This document shows, one piece after another, positions 16,309-25,704 of a DNA stretch of 64,000 bases. The notes under the pieces are model-generated. The model searched no databases, had not been told where the DNA came from, and saw nothing but the letters and a program-made list of their open reading frames with translations. The stretch covers positions 3,048,001 to 3,112,000 of the forward strand of contig CP058931.1 of assembly GCA_024760505.1 (NCBI GenBank). The letters run 5' to 3'. The position numbers and the translations under genes are program-made. The stretch comes from Nitrospira sp. Its GTDB lineage: Bacteria > Nitrospirota > Nitrospiria > Nitrospirales > UBA8639. Numbering within the stretch: position 1 is the stretch's first letter; every line of letters begins with the position of its first letter.

Positions 16309-18783
16309 TCAGCGTGTCTTGGTAATGGATTGTCGTAACGGGCGACGGGTGACCGGGGCCGCAACTTTTTTTCGATGGCCGGAAGAACTGTGTCCATGAG
16401 TCATTGAGGAGTTCAAGTCGTGCCGATTTTTGGTGCGAAGGGCGACTTTGAGAACTTCCGACATATTCTCCACATAAATAAACTCAAGGCCCCGTAGTAG
16501 ATGTTTGGGAATATCATCGAGGTCTTTCTGATTTCTTTTAGGGATAACAATGGTTTTGATATGGGCCCGTTTAGCGGCTAGAACTTTTTCTTTTAACCCG
16601 CCAATGGCCAGTATTCTGCCGCGAAGTGTGACTTCCCCTGTCATCGCCAAGTCTCGTTTGACAGGTTGATTGCTGAGACAGGATGCAAGGGCCGTCGCCA
16701 TCGTAATGCCTGCGGAGGGTCCGTCTTTGGGGATGGCCCCGGCCGGAACGTGCACGTGAATGTCCTGTTTAGCGAAAATGTCAGGATTGATTCCCAATGA
16801 CTTGGCCTGGGAGCGAATATAGGTAAGTGCGGCATGAGCAGATTCCTTCATGACGTCGCCGAGATGACCTGTTAAGGTCAAAAGGCCTTTTCCCTTGATG
16901 GCCGAAGCCTCGATGTACAAGACATCCCCACCGGTTTCTGTCCATGCGAGTCCTGTTGAGACGCCGACTTCATCTTTTTCCTGTTCCTGATCCGGCACAT
17001 ATTTAGGAACACCGAGGTAGTGATGAAGGTTTCGGGGAGTGACCTGATAGCGTTTGATTTTTCCTTCGGCAATGCGTTTCGCCACTTTTCGCATGACATT
17101 GGCGAGTTCACGCTCCAGATTACGAACTCCGGCCTCCTTGGTATATTGAGAAATAATGCGCGCCAGACACGGATCGGTGAGGAGTAAGTGTTCTGGCGTG
17201 ATTCCGTGTTCTTCTAACTGACGCGGGATCAGGTAGCGTTGAGCAATGCCAAGTTTTTCTTCCTCCGAATACCCTGGGATTTCAATGATTTCCATTCGGT
17301 CCCGTAGTGCCGAAAGAATGGGATCCGTCAAATTTGCGGTCGTAATGAACATGACTTCACTCAGGTCAACGGGGACTCCGAGATAGTGATCGACAAACGC
17401 ATGATTTTGTTCCGGATCAAGCACCTCCAGCAAGGCAGCCGAGGGATCCCCGCGGAAATCGGTCCCGATCTTATCGACTTCATCTAACATGAACACGGGG
17501 TTATTGGTCCCTGCCTGTTTGATTCCCTGGACAATCCGTCCCGGTAATGCTCCGACATAGGTTCGGCGATGCCCTCGAATTTCGGCTTCGTCTCGTGTTC
17601 CTCCTAAACTCATGCGAACGAATTCCCGTCCCATGGCACGAGCAATCGATTTCCCTAAAGAAGTTTTGCCGACTCCAGGAGGGCCAACAAAACACAAGAT
17701 GGGTCCTTTCATTTTGGCTTTGAGTTTGCGCACGGCGAGATATTCCAGAATTCGTTCCTTGACACGTTCCAGGTCATAGTGATCCTCCTGCAGTACCTGG
17801 TTTGCCTGGGGGATGTCGAGGTTATCCTCAGAATGACGGCTCCAAGGTAATTCCACCATCCATTCCAAGTACGTTCGGATCGTTCCGGCCTCGGCCGTAT
17901 CCTGGTGCGTTTTTTCCAGACGTTTCAGTTGTTTCTCCGCTTCTTTCAGGACCTTGTCCGGCATGCCGGCTTCTTGAATTTTTCGACGAAATTCGGACAC
18001 TTCCTCAGATCGGTCATCGAGTTCTCCCAACTCCTTCTGGATCGCTTTGAGTTGTTCGCGAAGGAAGTATTCTCGTTGCGTCTTATCCATTTCCCCCTTA
18101 GCTTCAGCTTGGATTTTCTGTTGCATGGACAACACGTCCTGCTCATTACCCAGGATTTCATTCACTCGCCTGAGACGGAGAAGAGGATCATCAATTTCGA
18201 GGACTCCCTGAGTGGTCTCAATGTTGAGCCCAAGATTGGAAGCGATAATGTCTGCCAGACGTCCAGGATCGTCAAGGTTTTCAATGACGGTCAGCACATC
18301 CGGCATCAACACTTTTCCTAATCCGACAATTTTTTCCAAGGACTCCCGGGTGGAGCGAACGATGGCTTCTTTCTCCAAGGAAGGAAGCGCTGTGGGTGAT
18401 TCGGTCAATGTTTTGATGCGGACGGAGAAAAATGGATTGGTTTGGGTGAATTCTTGAACCCGGGCTTTTGTAAGGCCCTGGACGAGTATTTTGATGCGGG
18501 CATCCGGAAGTTTCAGCATCCGCATGATGACGCCGACTGTGCCTAAGTGATAGAGGTCTTGGGTCTCCGGCACTTCTACGTCTTGATTTTTTTGGGTGGT
18601 TAAAAAGATTAAGCGGTTGGAGGAGAGAGCGGCTTCAATGGCCTTAATGGACACGTCGCGCCCAACAAAGAGGGGGAGCACCATATAGGGAAAGACAACA
18701 ATGTCCCGTACTGGGAGGAGGGGTAATTCCTCTGGGATCTGTTCAATAGACGGTGTGGGAATCTCCGGATAGTCTTCAGTCAT
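16309..18783 (-). CDS. lon: ATP-dependent protease Lon
   Basis: 824 residues, full length. An N-terminal LON substrate-binding domain (ELPLLPVRDIVVFPYMVLPL) is followed by coiled coils. The AAA+ module has Walker A GPPGVGKTS (Lys373), Walker B VFMLDEVDKIG and a sensor region. The C-terminal serine protease domain has the active-site Ser690 in PKDGPSAGITMATAL. It degrades misfolded and regulatory proteins in the cytoplasm. The C-terminus ends in a basic tail rich in Arg, His and Ser. The likely promoter lies about 260 bp upstream on the same strand. Confidence 0.98.
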   Translation of the reverse strand: MTEDYPEIPTPSIEQIPEELPLLPVRDIVVFPYMVLPLFVGRDVSIKAIEAALSSNRLIFLTTQKNQDVEVPETQDLYHLGTVGVIMRMLKLPDARIKILVQGLTKARVQEFTQTNPFFSVRIKTLTESPTALPSLEKEAIVRSTRESLEKIVGLGKVLMPDVLTVIENLDDPGRLADIIASNLGLNIETTQGVLEIDDPLLRLRRVNEILGNEQDVLSMQQKIQAEAKGEMDKTQREYFLREQLKAIQKELGELDDRSEEVSEFRRKIQEAGMPDKVLKEAEKQLKRLEKTHQDTAEAGTIRTYLEWMVELPWSRHSEDNLDIPQANQVLQEDHYDLERVKERILEYLAVRKLKAKMKGPILCFVGPPGVGKTSLGKSIARAMGREFVRMSLGGTRDEAEIRGHRRTYVGALPGRIVQGIKQAGTNNPVFMLDEVDKIGTDFRGDPSAALLEVLDPEQNHAFVDHYLGVPVDLSEVMFITTANLTDPILSALRDRMEIIEIPGYSEEEKLGIAQRYLIPRQLEEHGITPEHLLLTDPCLARIISQYTKEAGVRNLERELANVMRKVAKRIAEGKIKRYQVTPRNLHHYLGVPKYVPDQEQEKDEVGVSTGLAWTETGGDVLYIEASAIKGKGLLTLTGHLGDVMKESAHAALTYIRSQAKSLGINPDIFAKQDIHVHVPAGAIPKDGPSAGITMATALASCLSNQPVKRDLAMTGEVTLRGRILAIGGLKEKVLAAKRAHIKTIVIPKRNQKDLDDIPKHLLRGLEFIYVENMSEVLKVALRTKNRHDLNSSMTHGHSSSGHRKKVAAPVTRRPLRQSITKTR

Positions 18784-19389
18784 CAGTTTCTTTTCTAACG
18801 ATGAACGAAAGGGTTCATCAAAGATTTGGCCAAATTGGTGAACAGTGTTTCTCTCAATCTCTTCATCGGTAAGGGGACTGTCCCAGACAGAGCAGGGATA
18901 TCTTCGGACCCATGGTGAACGTTACGATGGTCCCGGCTGGTACAGCCAATGCCGAAGATTGTCTGGGGTTAGGAATGGGTCGCTGAATGAAATTCCATTA
19001 TTCGTTGTTTTGGCAAACCGACATGATTTTTTATTGATTTTGATACTAGGAGAAGGTGAAAAATGTTGTCAAGGTTTATGCTTGTTCCCTTCTTGGGATG
19101 TCTCTTGAAATAGCGCATGCGTCAGATGTTGCCTTTACAAGGAATCCTATCAAGAATATAATCGGGCACTTTGATCCCAACATGATGATTGTCTCCTCAT
19201 TTCTCAGGCTTCCCCCCATTATCACCAGCATCTCTAAGGTTTAACCGTTGGGGACCAAATTGAAGGGGCAATTCCGCTGTCCCGCTGACCATACAAATTT
19301 TCTGTGATACACCCTTCTCGTTTCTTCCATCGTTTTAGAGATGCCCCATGGATCTAGTGTTGCCTGGGTCACTGGGTCTTGGGCAAAAG
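18784..19389. other. Long divergent intergenic region between lon and bamA
   Basis: About 600 bp. It contains a lon-strand sigma-70-type promoter (listed separately) and otherwise no gene I can support. Open frames on the + strand at 18845-19108 and 19056-19244 have no ribosome-binding site or family features. The 260-bp stretch between the promoter and lon would be an unusually long 5' leader. I saw no CIRCE element and no convincing bamA promoter. Confidence 0.4.
19043..19072 (-). promoter_or_regulatory. Sigma-70-type promoter reading toward lon
   Basis: On the minus strand a perfect TTGACA (19067-19072) and TAGTAT (19043-19048, 4 of 6 to TATAAT) are separated by 18 bp. The predicted start lies near 19036, so the leader to lon would be about 250 nt. 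Both boxes are seen directly; activity is inferred. Confidence 0.5.
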
Positions 19390-21684
19390 ATGAAGCGTTT
19401 GGGAATTTCTTTCTATCCATCAGTCAGCCTTTTTCTCCTTGTCGGTCTTCTCGTGTTAGGAACACTTTCGTTTGAGAGGCCGGTGTTGGCCCAATCTTCC
19501 CAAGCCCACATTGAGGCCATTGAAATTGAAGGAAACCAGCATATCGAAGACCTGGCTATTTTAGGGAAATTATCCATCAAACCAGGAGATTCATTTACCC
19601 AAGAGTCCATTCGAGAACAAATTCAGCTCATATATGGGATGGGGTTTTTTGAAGAAGTCGAAGTCTCAACCGAAGTCAGGGCCAATGGAGTCCTGGTGGT
19701 CTTTCGTGTGAAGGAAAAGCCGTTTACGATCGAAGTGGTGTTTGATGGAAATGAAGAGTTGTCAGACGACAAGCTTAACGAGAAAAATACCATAAAAAAC
19801 CAGGTGTTTTTGGATAAAGAACAGGTAAAGATTTCTGTAGAAAACTTTCGATCGTTGTATCACGACAAGGGCTTTTACCATGCTCAAATTATTCCTATCA
19901 CGGATATGGTCGAGAACAATCAAGTGCGATTGACCTTTTATATCGAAGAGGGGAGTCAGGCCCATATTCGTACGATCGTATTTGAAGGCCGTAATGTCAT
20001 TCAGAAGAAGGAATTGACGTCCTTTATGGCCAATCGAGAATATTCCTGGCCCTGGTCAATTTTTTCGGATGCCGGCATCCTTCATCGTGATGAGCTTCCG
20101 AATGATGTCGAACGGATTAAAGAAGTGTATCTCAATAAAGGCTATTTAGATGTCCAAGTCGGGATGCCTCGAATGGATTTGGATGAGAAGAAAGAATGGT
20201 TTACTTTGGTCTTCCCGATTGTCGAAGGAGAGCCCTATGTGGTGAGTCAAATCGAGTATACCGGAAATACGCTCTTCTCTGATGCGGAATTGCGGGAAGG
20301 ATTGATTATTGAACCTGGTGAAGTGTTTCAGCGTGCAAAAATCCGTGATGAGATTACCCGGTTGACGGATTTGTATGGCAGTCGTGGTTATGCGTTTGCC
20401 GAGGCCAATCCTTCGGTAGAGCCTGATCCGCCTACGCGGAGCACTCGTATTGGTTTTTCCATTGAGGAAGGGGACATGGTCAGGATTCAAGATATCCGCA
20501 TTACCGGGAATAATAAGACGCGGGATAATGTGATTCGGCGTGAATTGCGGGTGGATGAACGGGATATGATCGATTCCCCGGCAATAAAGCGAAGTTTCGA
20601 ACGTCTGAATAATTTGAATTTTTTTGAAACTGTGGAGATTCTTCCCAAACAGATTGCTCCAGGTGAAGTCGATTTAGAGGTCAAAGTCAAGGAAAAACCT
20701 ACTGGCTCCTTCAGCATTGGCGGGGGGTTCAGTACCTTGGACCAATTTACGTTGATTGCGGATATTACGGAGGGAAATTTATTCGGGCGAGGATATTTAG
20801 CCAGGATTCGAGGGCAGGTAGGAGGACGGCGTACTCTGGGAACTATTACCTTTCGAAATCCGGCTATTTTTGATACCTTAACCTCCGGCCAGGCAGATTT
20901 GTTCAGCTCGCGAACCAATTATCTGACCTACCTTGAAAAAAAACAAGGGGCGAATCTGACGTTTGGTCGGGGTTTTTCTGAATTCCTGACCGGCACCTTT
21001 ACCCTTGTAGCTGAGAAGATCAAGATTGATGATGTGGAATCTGATGCCAACGATCTCATTAAAGATCAGGAAGGCACGCAGTCCACGACCGGGTTCCGTG
21101 CCTCTTTATTCAGGGATTCGCGTGATTATTATTTAGACCCCCGGCGAGGTACTCGAGTCGGCGTCATCGCGAGTTTTGGAACGGATGCCTTTGGGGGAAC
21201 AAATAATTTTTATAGTGCGTCGTTTGATGCCATGAAATTTACTCCCTTGCCATTTTGGGATTTTCGGCATTCCATTCGGGGACGGATTGGATACGGAGAC
21301 GGATTTAATGGTTCGGATTTCCCCATTCCGGAGTTTTTCTATGTGGGAGGCATAAACACCGTGCGGGGATTTAAATATGGTCGTGCCGGGCCGGTGACCG
21401 ATAGTAACGACCCCGAGGGTGGCAATAAACAAATCATTATTAATAATGATTTGATTTTTCCAGTGTTGCCGGATGCCAAGTTGAACGGGGTCATTTTTTT
21501 CGATTATGGAAGAGGATTTTCACAGGGAGATAAATTAGATTTTGATCTCCGAATGGCTGCAGGCATGGAGGTGAGATGGGTATCCCCCTTTGGGCCTCTT
21601 CGGGCGGCGTATGGCCGTCCTATAGATGGGCCAAAGGATGATAGAAAGTGGGTATTTGAATTTTCCGTGGGATCGGTCTTTTAG
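19390..21684 (+). CDS. bamA: Outer-membrane protein assembly factor BamA
   Basis: 764 residues from ATG 19390; a start at 19348 is possible but would put 14 extra residues before the signal peptide (MKRLGISFYPSVSLFLLVG, cleaved after VLAQ). Five POTRA domains follow, each opening with a strand such as HIEAIEIEGNQHIEDLAILG. The C-terminal half is the 16-strand Omp85 barrel. It has the conserved VRGF motif (FYVGGINTVRGFKYG) and the FDYGRGF and FGPLRAAYGRP segments, and ends in Phe. It inserts outer-membrane proteins. It heads the skp-fabZ-lpx operon. Confidence 0.97.
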   Translation: MKRLGISFYPSVSLFLLVGLLVLGTLSFERPVLAQSSQAHIEAIEIEGNQHIEDLAILGKLSIKPGDSFTQESIREQIQLIYGMGFFEEVEVSTEVRANGVLVVFRVKEKPFTIEVVFDGNEELSDDKLNEKNTIKNQVFLDKEQVKISVENFRSLYHDKGFYHAQIIPITDMVENNQVRLTFYIEEGSQAHIRTIVFEGRNVIQKKELTSFMANREYSWPWSIFSDAGILHRDELPNDVERIKEVYLNKGYLDVQVGMPRMDLDEKKEWFTLVFPIVEGEPYVVSQIEYTGNTLFSDAELREGLIIEPGEVFQRAKIRDEITRLTDLYGSRGYAFAEANPSVEPDPPTRSTRIGFSIEEGDMVRIQDIRITGNNKTRDNVIRRELRVDERDMIDSPAIKRSFERLNNLNFFETVEILPKQIAPGEVDLEVKVKEKPTGSFSIGGGFSTLDQFTLIADITEGNLFGRGYLARIRGQVGGRRTLGTITFRNPAIFDTLTSGQADLFSSRTNYLTYLEKKQGANLTFGRGFSEFLTGTFTLVAEKIKIDDVESDANDLIKDQEGTQSTTGFRASLFRDSRDYYLDPRRGTRVGVIASFGTDAFGGTNNFYSASFDAMKFTPLPFWDFRHSIRGRIGYGDGFNGSDFPIPEFFYVGGINTVRGFKYGRAGPVTDSNDPEGGNKQIIINNDLIFPVLPDAKLNGVIFFDYGRGFSQGDKLDFDLRMAAGMEVRWVSPFGPLRAAYGRPIDGPKDDRKWVFEFSVGSVF

Positions 21685-21738
21685 ATGGGATTTGCAACAA
21701 GACCATGCGTGATGGCGAGGGGGAGGCGAGAACATAGA

Positions 21739-22311
21739 ATGAGGAAGACGGGTATTGGGGGTATTGGCGGGTGGATGACCTTGGGAGGTCTGGTCCTGAG
21801 TTTTGCCTGGGGCTGCACGGCTTTAGGGCCAAACAATCCATCGGATCTCCCGGTCGGCGTCGTTGATCCTCAGCGGATATTGGCTGAAACGGTCAAGGGA
21901 AAACGGCTGTCGGATGCGTTGAATGCCTTTATGAAGGATCGGCAGACACTTGTGGAATTAGAGCAAAAGGAATTACGTAAGTTGGAAAGTGAATTGATGG
22001 CCCAAAGTACGGTGTTGAGTCAGGAGGCCAGAGATCGGAAGGAAGAACAGTTCAGGGAAAAAATGGCCGGATATCAACAAAAAGTAGCTGATTTAAATAG
22101 AGAAGTTCAAGAAAAACAACGGGAATTGCAAAACGAATTCCGTCTCCAGGTGCAAAAGGTGGTAACGGAAGTTGCCGGGCAACGCGGTCTGGGCTTGGTC
22201 TTAGAATATGGTGTGAATTCAGGCACGTTGTTTTATCAACCCGGCCTGGATATTTCTACTGAGGTTATTCAGGCGCTGGATCGGGAGAGCGGAGAGATTC
22301 GTATACCCTAG
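21739..22311 (+). CDS. skp: OmpH/Skp-family periplasmic chaperone
   Basis: 190 residues from ATG 21739; the frame is open back to 21685 but the signal peptide fits the later start. The hydrophobic segment ends in FAWGC, so it may be a lipoprotein, which is unusual for Skp. The Skp pattern is present: a first strand (VGVVDPQRILAETVKGKRL), a long charged coiled coil (residues 60-150), and a closing strand (GLGLVLEYGVNSGTLFYQ). Skp holds unfolded outer-membrane proteins for BamA, which is directly upstream. Confidence 0.88.
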   Translation: MRKTGIGGIGGWMTLGGLVLSFAWGCTALGPNNPSDLPVGVVDPQRILAETVKGKRLSDALNAFMKDRQTLVELEQKELRKLESELMAQSTVLSQEARDRKEEQFREKMAGYQQKVADLNREVQEKQRELQNEFRLQVQKVVTEVAGQRGLGLVLEYGVNSGTLFYQPGLDISTEVIQALDRESGEIRIP

Positions 22312-22378
22312 TCAAAGGGTGGTTCATGCTCAAAAGGACCAATGGTGTCAGAGTAACATAGAGAGAAAGGGGTTATGT

Positions 22379-22834
22379 ATGGCTGAGAGCGAGTTAGATA
22401 TTCTCCAGATACAGGCATTACTTCCGCACAGGTATCCCTTCTTGTTAGTGGATCGGATTCTTGAATTTCAAGATGGGACGCGGATTGTGGGCATTAAAAA
22501 CGTTACGGCCAATGAACAGTTTTTTCAAGGGCATTTCCCCGGGTACCCCATTATGCCTGGTGTGTTACTTCTAGAAGTGATGGCACAAGTGGGCGGGGTA
22601 TTGGCCAGAAAAACGGCGATGGGGACAGGGCGCCCCACCGTTTTTCTCACCGGAATTGAAAAAGCCAAGTTTCGTCGACCGGTCGTTCCCGGCGATCAAT
22701 TGCGGGTTGAGGTCGAGGTGATCCGGAGAAAAGATCCATTTTGGAAAATGGCCGGGAAGATCTTGGTCGAGTCCTCCTTAGTCTGCGAAGCCGAAATGAC
22801 CGCCATGGTCAAAGTCGAAGGAAGTGGGGCCTAG
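22379..22834 (+). CDS. fabZ: 3-hydroxyacyl-ACP dehydratase FabZ
   Basis: 151 residues from ATG 22379, preceded by AAAGGGG; the frame opens at 22319 without support. Hot-dog fold with the active-site His and Glu in GHFPGYPIMPGVLLLEVMAQ. The N-terminus (IQALLPHRYPFLLVDRIL) is canonical. It dehydrates 3-hydroxyacyl-ACP in fatty-acid synthesis and competes with LpxA for the same acyl pool. It follows skp directly; lpxD, which usually lies between them, is absent. Confidence 0.96.
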   Translation: MAESELDILQIQALLPHRYPFLLVDRILEFQDGTRIVGIKNVTANEQFFQGHFPGYPIMPGVLLLEVMAQVGGVLARKTAMGTGRPTVFLTGIEKAKFRRPVVPGDQLRVEVEVIRRKDPFWKMAGKILVESSLVCEAEMTAMVKVEGSGA

Positions 22835-22905
22835 CTGCAGGCAACAGGGTTGTTGCGCGAGGTCTGGCTTTGAATTCATTTTCAACGCAATAAAGTGAGA
22901 TTTTG

Positions 22906-23715
22906 ATGAATATTCATCCCACAGCAATTGTCCATCCCAAAGCCACAATAGGTGAAGATGTCGTCATCGGGCCCTATTGCGTCGTGGGTGAACATGTCAC
23001 GATTGGAGATCAAACCGAATTAGTGGCTCATGTGTGTATAGAGGGGCATACGGACATCGGCCGGTGTTGCCGGTTTTTTCCGTTTGTGTCGATTGGAACC
23101 CCTCCGCAGCATTTGCAATATAAAGATGAGCCCACCCGAGTCTGTATCGGGGATCATAATATTGTTCGTGAGAATGTGACGATTAATCGAGGGACAGCTT
23201 TTGGAAGCGGAGTGACCAGAATCGGGCACCATAATTTTTTCATGGCCTATACCCATGTGGCTCATGATTGCGAGCTGGGTAATTATATTGTGATGGCGAA
23301 TGCGGCAAACTTAGCCGGCCATGTCTCAGTGGGAAATTCTGTCGTGATCGGAGGCTTAGTCGGTGTGCACCAATATGTACGGATTGGTGAATATGCGATG
23401 GTGGGAGGGTGTTCCGCCCTAGGACGGGATGTCCCGCCGTTTGTTCGTGCAGCAGGAGGCTATCGTGCACAAATGTTTGGGCTGAATACGATCGCCTTGC
23501 GACGCCATGGGTTTTCCGGAGCACGCATGAATACCTTAAAGGCCGCATTTGAACTCTTATTCCGACAGGGACATCGTCTGCAAGAAGCCATTAAACTTGC
23601 TCGTAACGAGTACGGGGAAAGCACAGACGTCATGACGTTACTCACCTTTTTAGAAAGTACCAGTCGTGGGATCTGCCAAGTGTCCTCTCGGGAGTTGGAT
23701 GATGAAGAGGAGTAA
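22906..23715 (+). CDS. lpxA: UDP-N-acetylglucosamine O-acyltransferase LpxA
   Basis: 269 residues from ATG 22906 (TTG 22903 precedes it). A left-handed beta-helix made of hexapeptide repeats starts at IHPTAIVHPKATIGEDVVIG. The catalytic His lies in YTHVAHDCELGNYIVMANA. The LpxA-type C-terminal helical domain starts at FGLNTIALRRHGFS. It catalyses the first step of lipid A synthesis, in the cytoplasm. Whether it acylates an O or an N atom depends on the sugar supplied; see the oxidoreductase at 24700. Confidence 0.97.
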   Translation: MNIHPTAIVHPKATIGEDVVIGPYCVVGEHVTIGDQTELVAHVCIEGHTDIGRCCRFFPFVSIGTPPQHLQYKDEPTRVCIGDHNIVRENVTINRGTAFGSGVTRIGHHNFFMAYTHVAHDCELGNYIVMANAANLAGHVSVGNSVVIGGLVGVHQYVRIGEYAMVGGCSALGRDVPPFVRAAGGYRAQMFGLNTIALRRHGFSGARMNTLKAAFELLFRQGHRLQEAIKLARNEYGESTDVMTLLTFLESTSRGICQVSSRELDDEEE

Positions 23716-23742
23716 GGCTGCGGATGACTTGGTGCGCAGGGT

Positions 23743-24612
23743 ATGATTTCTCCTGAACAAGATGAGCGGATTGGACTGATTGCGGGTAACGGGCGTTTTC
23801 CGATTATTTTTGCGGATAATGTCCGGCGGTTAGGGTTTTCGGTTTCCGCCATTGCGCATGTGGGTGAGACCCTTCCGGAACTTGAATCCCATGTTGATCG
23901 CATTTATTGGCTCAAGGTCGGGCAGTTTAGTAAGGCTTTGGCGGCATTAAAGGGTGATGGTATCCGCCAGGCCGTCATGTTGGGTGGCATCCACAAAACG
24001 CATGTCTTTACGGCACTTCGGCCGGACCTCAGGGCCTTGGCGATTTTTAGCCGTTTGAAACACTGGAAGGACGATGCCATCCTCAGAGCGGTGGCCGGAG
24101 AATTAGAGCGGGAAGGGATTCAGATTCGTGAGTCCACGTTTGGGCTTGAAGGTATTCTTGCGAGGGAGGGCAATCTCGCCTACAGGAAACCAACGAGCAA
24201 AGAGTGGGACGATATTCAATTTGGTTGGGATACCCTGGAAACCCTGGGAAAGTTAGATATTGGACAATGTGTCGTGGTGAAAAATCGGGTGATTGTCGCC
24301 GTTGAAGCCGTTGAGGGGACGGATGGGGCCATTACTCGTGGAGGGACACTTGGTGGCAAGGGAACCGTGGTGGTCAAACGCACGAAACCGCACCAGGATC
24401 TTCGATTTGATTTGCCGGCTGTTGGTCCTCAAACCATTCAATCCATGGTCGCGGTTAAGGCTTCAGTTCTCGCGATTGAAGCCGGGCGGACCGTTGTTCT
24501 TGATCGTGAAGAGATGTGTGCGAACGCCAGATCAGCGGGTATCGCGATCGTGGGAATCGCTCCCGCAGGCCTTGTACAGCATGCCGCGTCTTCTGATGCT
24601 CCACCACGGTAA
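23743..24612 (+). CDS. lpxI: UDP-2,3-diacylglucosamine pyrophosphatase LpxI
   Basis: 289 residues, DUF1009/LpxI family. It is the non-homologous replacement for LpxH in many Gram-negative lineages. Visible family segments are IGLIAGNGRFPIIFADNVRR at the N-terminus, VVVKNRVIVAVEAVEGTDGA, and VAVKASVLAIEAGRTVVLDR near the end. It hydrolyses UDP-diacylglucosamine to lipid X plus UMP. It sits 27 bp after lpxA and leads to lpxB, which uses its product. Confidence 0.95.
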   Translation: MISPEQDERIGLIAGNGRFPIIFADNVRRLGFSVSAIAHVGETLPELESHVDRIYWLKVGQFSKALAALKGDGIRQAVMLGGIHKTHVFTALRPDLRALAIFSRLKHWKDDAILRAVAGELEREGIQIRESTFGLEGILAREGNLAYRKPTSKEWDDIQFGWDTLETLGKLDIGQCVVVKNRVIVAVEAVEGTDGAITRGGTLGGKGTVVVKRTKPHQDLRFDLPAVGPQTIQSMVAVKASVLAIEAGRTVVLDREEMCANARSAGIAIVGIAPAGLVQHAASSDAPPR

Positions 24613-24699
24613 GGGGATCGGTTCCCCATCGTGGTGTTTCGTGTGGTGTCATTGGAACCGCTGTCTCTCTTTTCCTATTCAGCGACGACCGATCCCTAT

Positions 24700-25656
24700 A
24701 TGACACAATCCTTACGAGTTGGGGTGATTGGTGTTGGTCATTTGGGCCGACATCATGCTCGCATTTATGGAACCCTGCCTTCCGTGACCTTAGTGGGGGT
24801 CTCTGATACCGATACCTCACGCGGGCATCTGGTGGCGGATGAATGTGGAGTAGCATATTTCCAGGATTTGGACGAGCTGCTGTCATTGGTCGATGCGGTG
24901 AGTGTGGCGGTCCCGACCTCGGCGCATGGTGTTGTGGTCACGACCTGTTTGCAACGCGGGTGCCATGTTCTCGTGGAAAAGCCCATTGCCAGCCATGTGT
25001 GGGAAGGTGAGCAATTAGTCGAACTGGCGAAAGTCCGGGGTGCCGTACTGCAGGTTGGACATATTGAACGGTTCAATCCGATCGTAGAAGTGATGCGTCC
25101 TCTCGTGAGCCAGCCCGGCTTTATTGAATGTCACCGTCTAAGTCCTTTTCAGCCTCGAGGGACCGATGTCGATGTGGTACGGGATCTCATGATTCATGAT
25201 TTGGATCTGTTGTTATCCTTAGGTTTGGGCCCTATCCTGCAGGTGGAAGCGAGAGGAATGCCGGTGTTTACCGATCTGCCAGATATTGCCAATGTGCGAA
25301 TTCTCTTTGAAAGCGGGTGTTTGGCGAATTTGACTGCAAGCCGCATCTCGACTGGACGACTGCGAAAGATCAGAGTATATCAACGGGATCGCTATCTCTC
25401 GGTTGATTTTGGTGGAAAAGAGGCGGTGATGAACACCAGGAGGAGTTTGGAAGGTGGAACTTTTGAAGTTGAAACGCAACATATCAAGGGTGATGAAGGC
25501 GATGCCCTGACTCGTGAATTGGGCTGCTTCATTCAATCGATTCTGGGGAATCCTTCCGCCCGAGGTGTCTCAGGAGAAGAAGGGGTGGAAGCCCTGCGAG
25601 TCGCAACCCAAGTGGTCTCGCTCATTCAACAACATACCGGGCACTCGCCACGGTAA
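24700..25656 (+). CDS. Gfo/Idh/MocA-family sugar oxidoreductase in the lpx operon
   Basis: 318 residues from ATG 24700. A Rossmann NAD-binding start (LRVGVIGVGHLGRHHARIYG) is followed by the VEKPIA dinucleotide motif (CHVLVEKPIASHVWEG). The C-terminal alpha/beta domain has a histidine-containing MIHDLDLLLSLGLGPI segment. Genes of this family are often found between lpxI and lpxB. One relative, GnnA, oxidises UDP-GlcNAc at C3 so GnnB can make the 3-amino sugar used in amide-linked lipid A. No GnnB-like aminotransferase is in this window, so that function is only a possibility. Confidence 0.85.
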   Translation: MTQSLRVGVIGVGHLGRHHARIYGTLPSVTLVGVSDTDTSRGHLVADECGVAYFQDLDELLSLVDAVSVAVPTSAHGVVVTTCLQRGCHVLVEKPIASHVWEGEQLVELAKVRGAVLQVGHIERFNPIVEVMRPLVSQPGFIECHRLSPFQPRGTDVDVVRDLMIHDLDLLLSLGLGPILQVEARGMPVFTDLPDIANVRILFESGCLANLTASRISTGRLRKIRVYQRDRYLSVDFGGKEAVMNTRRSLEGGTFEVETQHIKGDEGDALTRELGCFIQSILGNPSARGVSGEEGVEALRVATQVVSLIQQHTGHSPR

Positions 25657-25704
25657 TCCGCGTCAGTGCGGGCTATTTCCCATGAGCGGTCTGTTAGAGT
25701 CCCG

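Noticed and set aside
18845..19244. Short plus-strand ORFs upstream of bamA
   Set aside because: No ribosome-binding site, no family traits, and one overlaps the lon promoter.
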